Of a stretch of DNA of 50,430 nt, positions 50,015-50,430 are shown in pieces. The first letter of the stretch is position 1; the number at the start of each line of letters is the position of its first letter. The notes beneath the pieces are model-generated. The model did no database searches and was not told the origin of the DNA. It was given only the letters and a program-made list of their open reading frames with translations. The stretch is taken from the NCBI GenBank assembly GCA_023664045.1, contig JAMPGH010000001.1, positions 528,087 to 578,516 on the forward strand, read 5' to 3'. The DNA is from Alistipes senegalensis (GTDB lineage: Bacteria; Bacteroidota; Bacteroidia; Bacteroidales; Rikenellaceae). A program made the position numbers and the translations under genes.

Positions 50015-50430
50015 ATGTTCGTGCGGACTTATGCAGGGGCGGTCGTCGGGGTCGACGCTGTAACGGTCTCCGTCGAGGTCAACATCGCGGGCGGCGGCTT
50101 GGGACTCTTCCTCGTGGGACTGCCCGACAACGCCGTCAAGGAGAGCGAGCAGCGCATCCGCGCGGCGTTCGGCAACTCCGACGAGCGCATGTCGGGCAAG
50201 AAGGTCGTCGTCAACCTCGCGCCCGCCGACCTTCGGAAGGAGGGCGCCGCTTTCGACCTGCCCATCGCCGTGGGCATCCTCGCCGCCATGTCGCGGATCG
50301 AGGCTTCGGCCGTGGCCGATACGTTGTTCGCCGGCGAGTTGTCGCTCGACGGCTCGGTCAAGGCGGTGCGGGGCATCTTGCCCGTCGCCATGCAGGCCCG
50401 CCGCGACGGGGTGCGGCGGTTGGTCATCCC
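50015..50430 (+). CDS. Magnesium chelatase-like ATPase, YifB/ComM family (partial, runs off the window)
   Basis: The first 138 codons are visible. The start MFVRTYAGAVVGVDAVTVSV, GLFLVGLPDNAVKESEQRIR and VVVNLAPADLRKEGAAFDLP are the N-terminal ChlI-type blocks of YifB/ComM. FAGELSLDGSVKAVRGILPV follows. The AAA+ core lies beyond the window. The family includes ComM, a helicase that promotes branch migration during natural transformation in Vibrio and others. With comF and priA nearby, a role in DNA uptake or recombination is a reasonable but unproven guess. Confidence 0.9.
   Translation, partial: MFVRTYAGAVVGVDAVTVSVEVNIAGGGLGLFLVGLPDNAVKESEQRIRAAFGNSDERMSGKKVVVNLAPADLRKEGAAFDLPIAVGILAAMSRIEASAVADTLFAGELSLDGSVKAVRGILPVAMQARRDGVRRLVI

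Overview
This 50.4 kb window is bacterial chromosome, GC-rich by eye (around 60%), from a member of the Bacteroidales. An Alistipes-like (Rikenellaceae) organism fits best. The evidence is: repeated Bacteroidetes-type promoters (TTTG, about 19-20 nt, TAnnTTTG) upstream of genes and tRNAs; no clear Shine-Dalgarno sequences; Bacteroidales-typical families (DUF1573, DUF4254, S46 and C10 peptidases, the DPP-IV group, lipoproteins with short polar tails); and a GC content higher than Bacteroides. The genus is an inference from gene content, not from a search. I see no prophage, insertion sequence, CRISPR array or replication origin. The only stretch that looks acquired is about 1.5 kb of AT-rich DNA at 24.5-25.95 kb.

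Layout. 1-0.5 kb: three minus-strand tRNAs (Val, Val, Asn). 0.6-4.2 kb: a DUF1573 protein and an NfnA/NfnB-type NADPH:ferredoxin oxidoreductase pair. 4.4-6.0 kb (minus): DUF4254 and a family 9 glycosyltransferase. 6.1-10.4 kb (plus): glucosaminidase with LysM-like repeats, a conserved unknown, a DPP-IV-like peptidase and an Ogt methyltransferase. 10.5-14.8 kb: dapD (minus), diverging from a prolyl oligopeptidase and aspartate kinase (plus). 14.9-19.5 kb: an orphan DUF4435 protein (minus), SUI1/YciH, and a 980-residue exported protein joining a metallopeptidase-like domain, a propeller and a putative beta-barrel. 19.6-24.2 kb: class A PBP, asd, rubredoxin and superoxide dismutase. 24.3-26.1 kb: a gene-poor AT-rich segment with a candidate small RNA, a DUF3800 gene and tRNA-Leu. 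26.3-33.4 kb (minus): metallo-beta-lactamase-fold hydrolase, FkbM methyltransferase, trmD, lpxB, small membrane protein, FAH-family enzyme, maf and an S46 peptidase. 33.4-36.6 kb: a coiled-coil lipoprotein, then (minus) a C10 cysteine protease followed by an unrecognised lipoprotein. 37-50.4 kb (plus): RlmD/RumA-like methyltransferase, a degenerate M23-like protein, SIMPL protein, cytidine deaminase, RluA-like synthase, dtd, a lipoprotein nuclease with a (PDN)15 linker, a radical SAM protein, YitT, priA, comF, dnaB and the start of a YifB-type gene.

Themes. Lysine/diaminopimelate and wall synthesis are spread through the window (lysC, asd, dapD, PBP1A, glucosaminidase). Secreted or periplasmic proteolysis is prominent (DPP-IV, prolyl oligopeptidase, S46, C10), which suits a gut organism using peptides. 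The least explained items are a recurring AT-rich inverted-repeat element at gene 3' ends, the candidate small RNA beside the DUF3800 gene, the metallopeptidase/propeller/barrel protein, and the perfect inverted repeat that contains both divergent promoters of dapD and the oligopeptidase.
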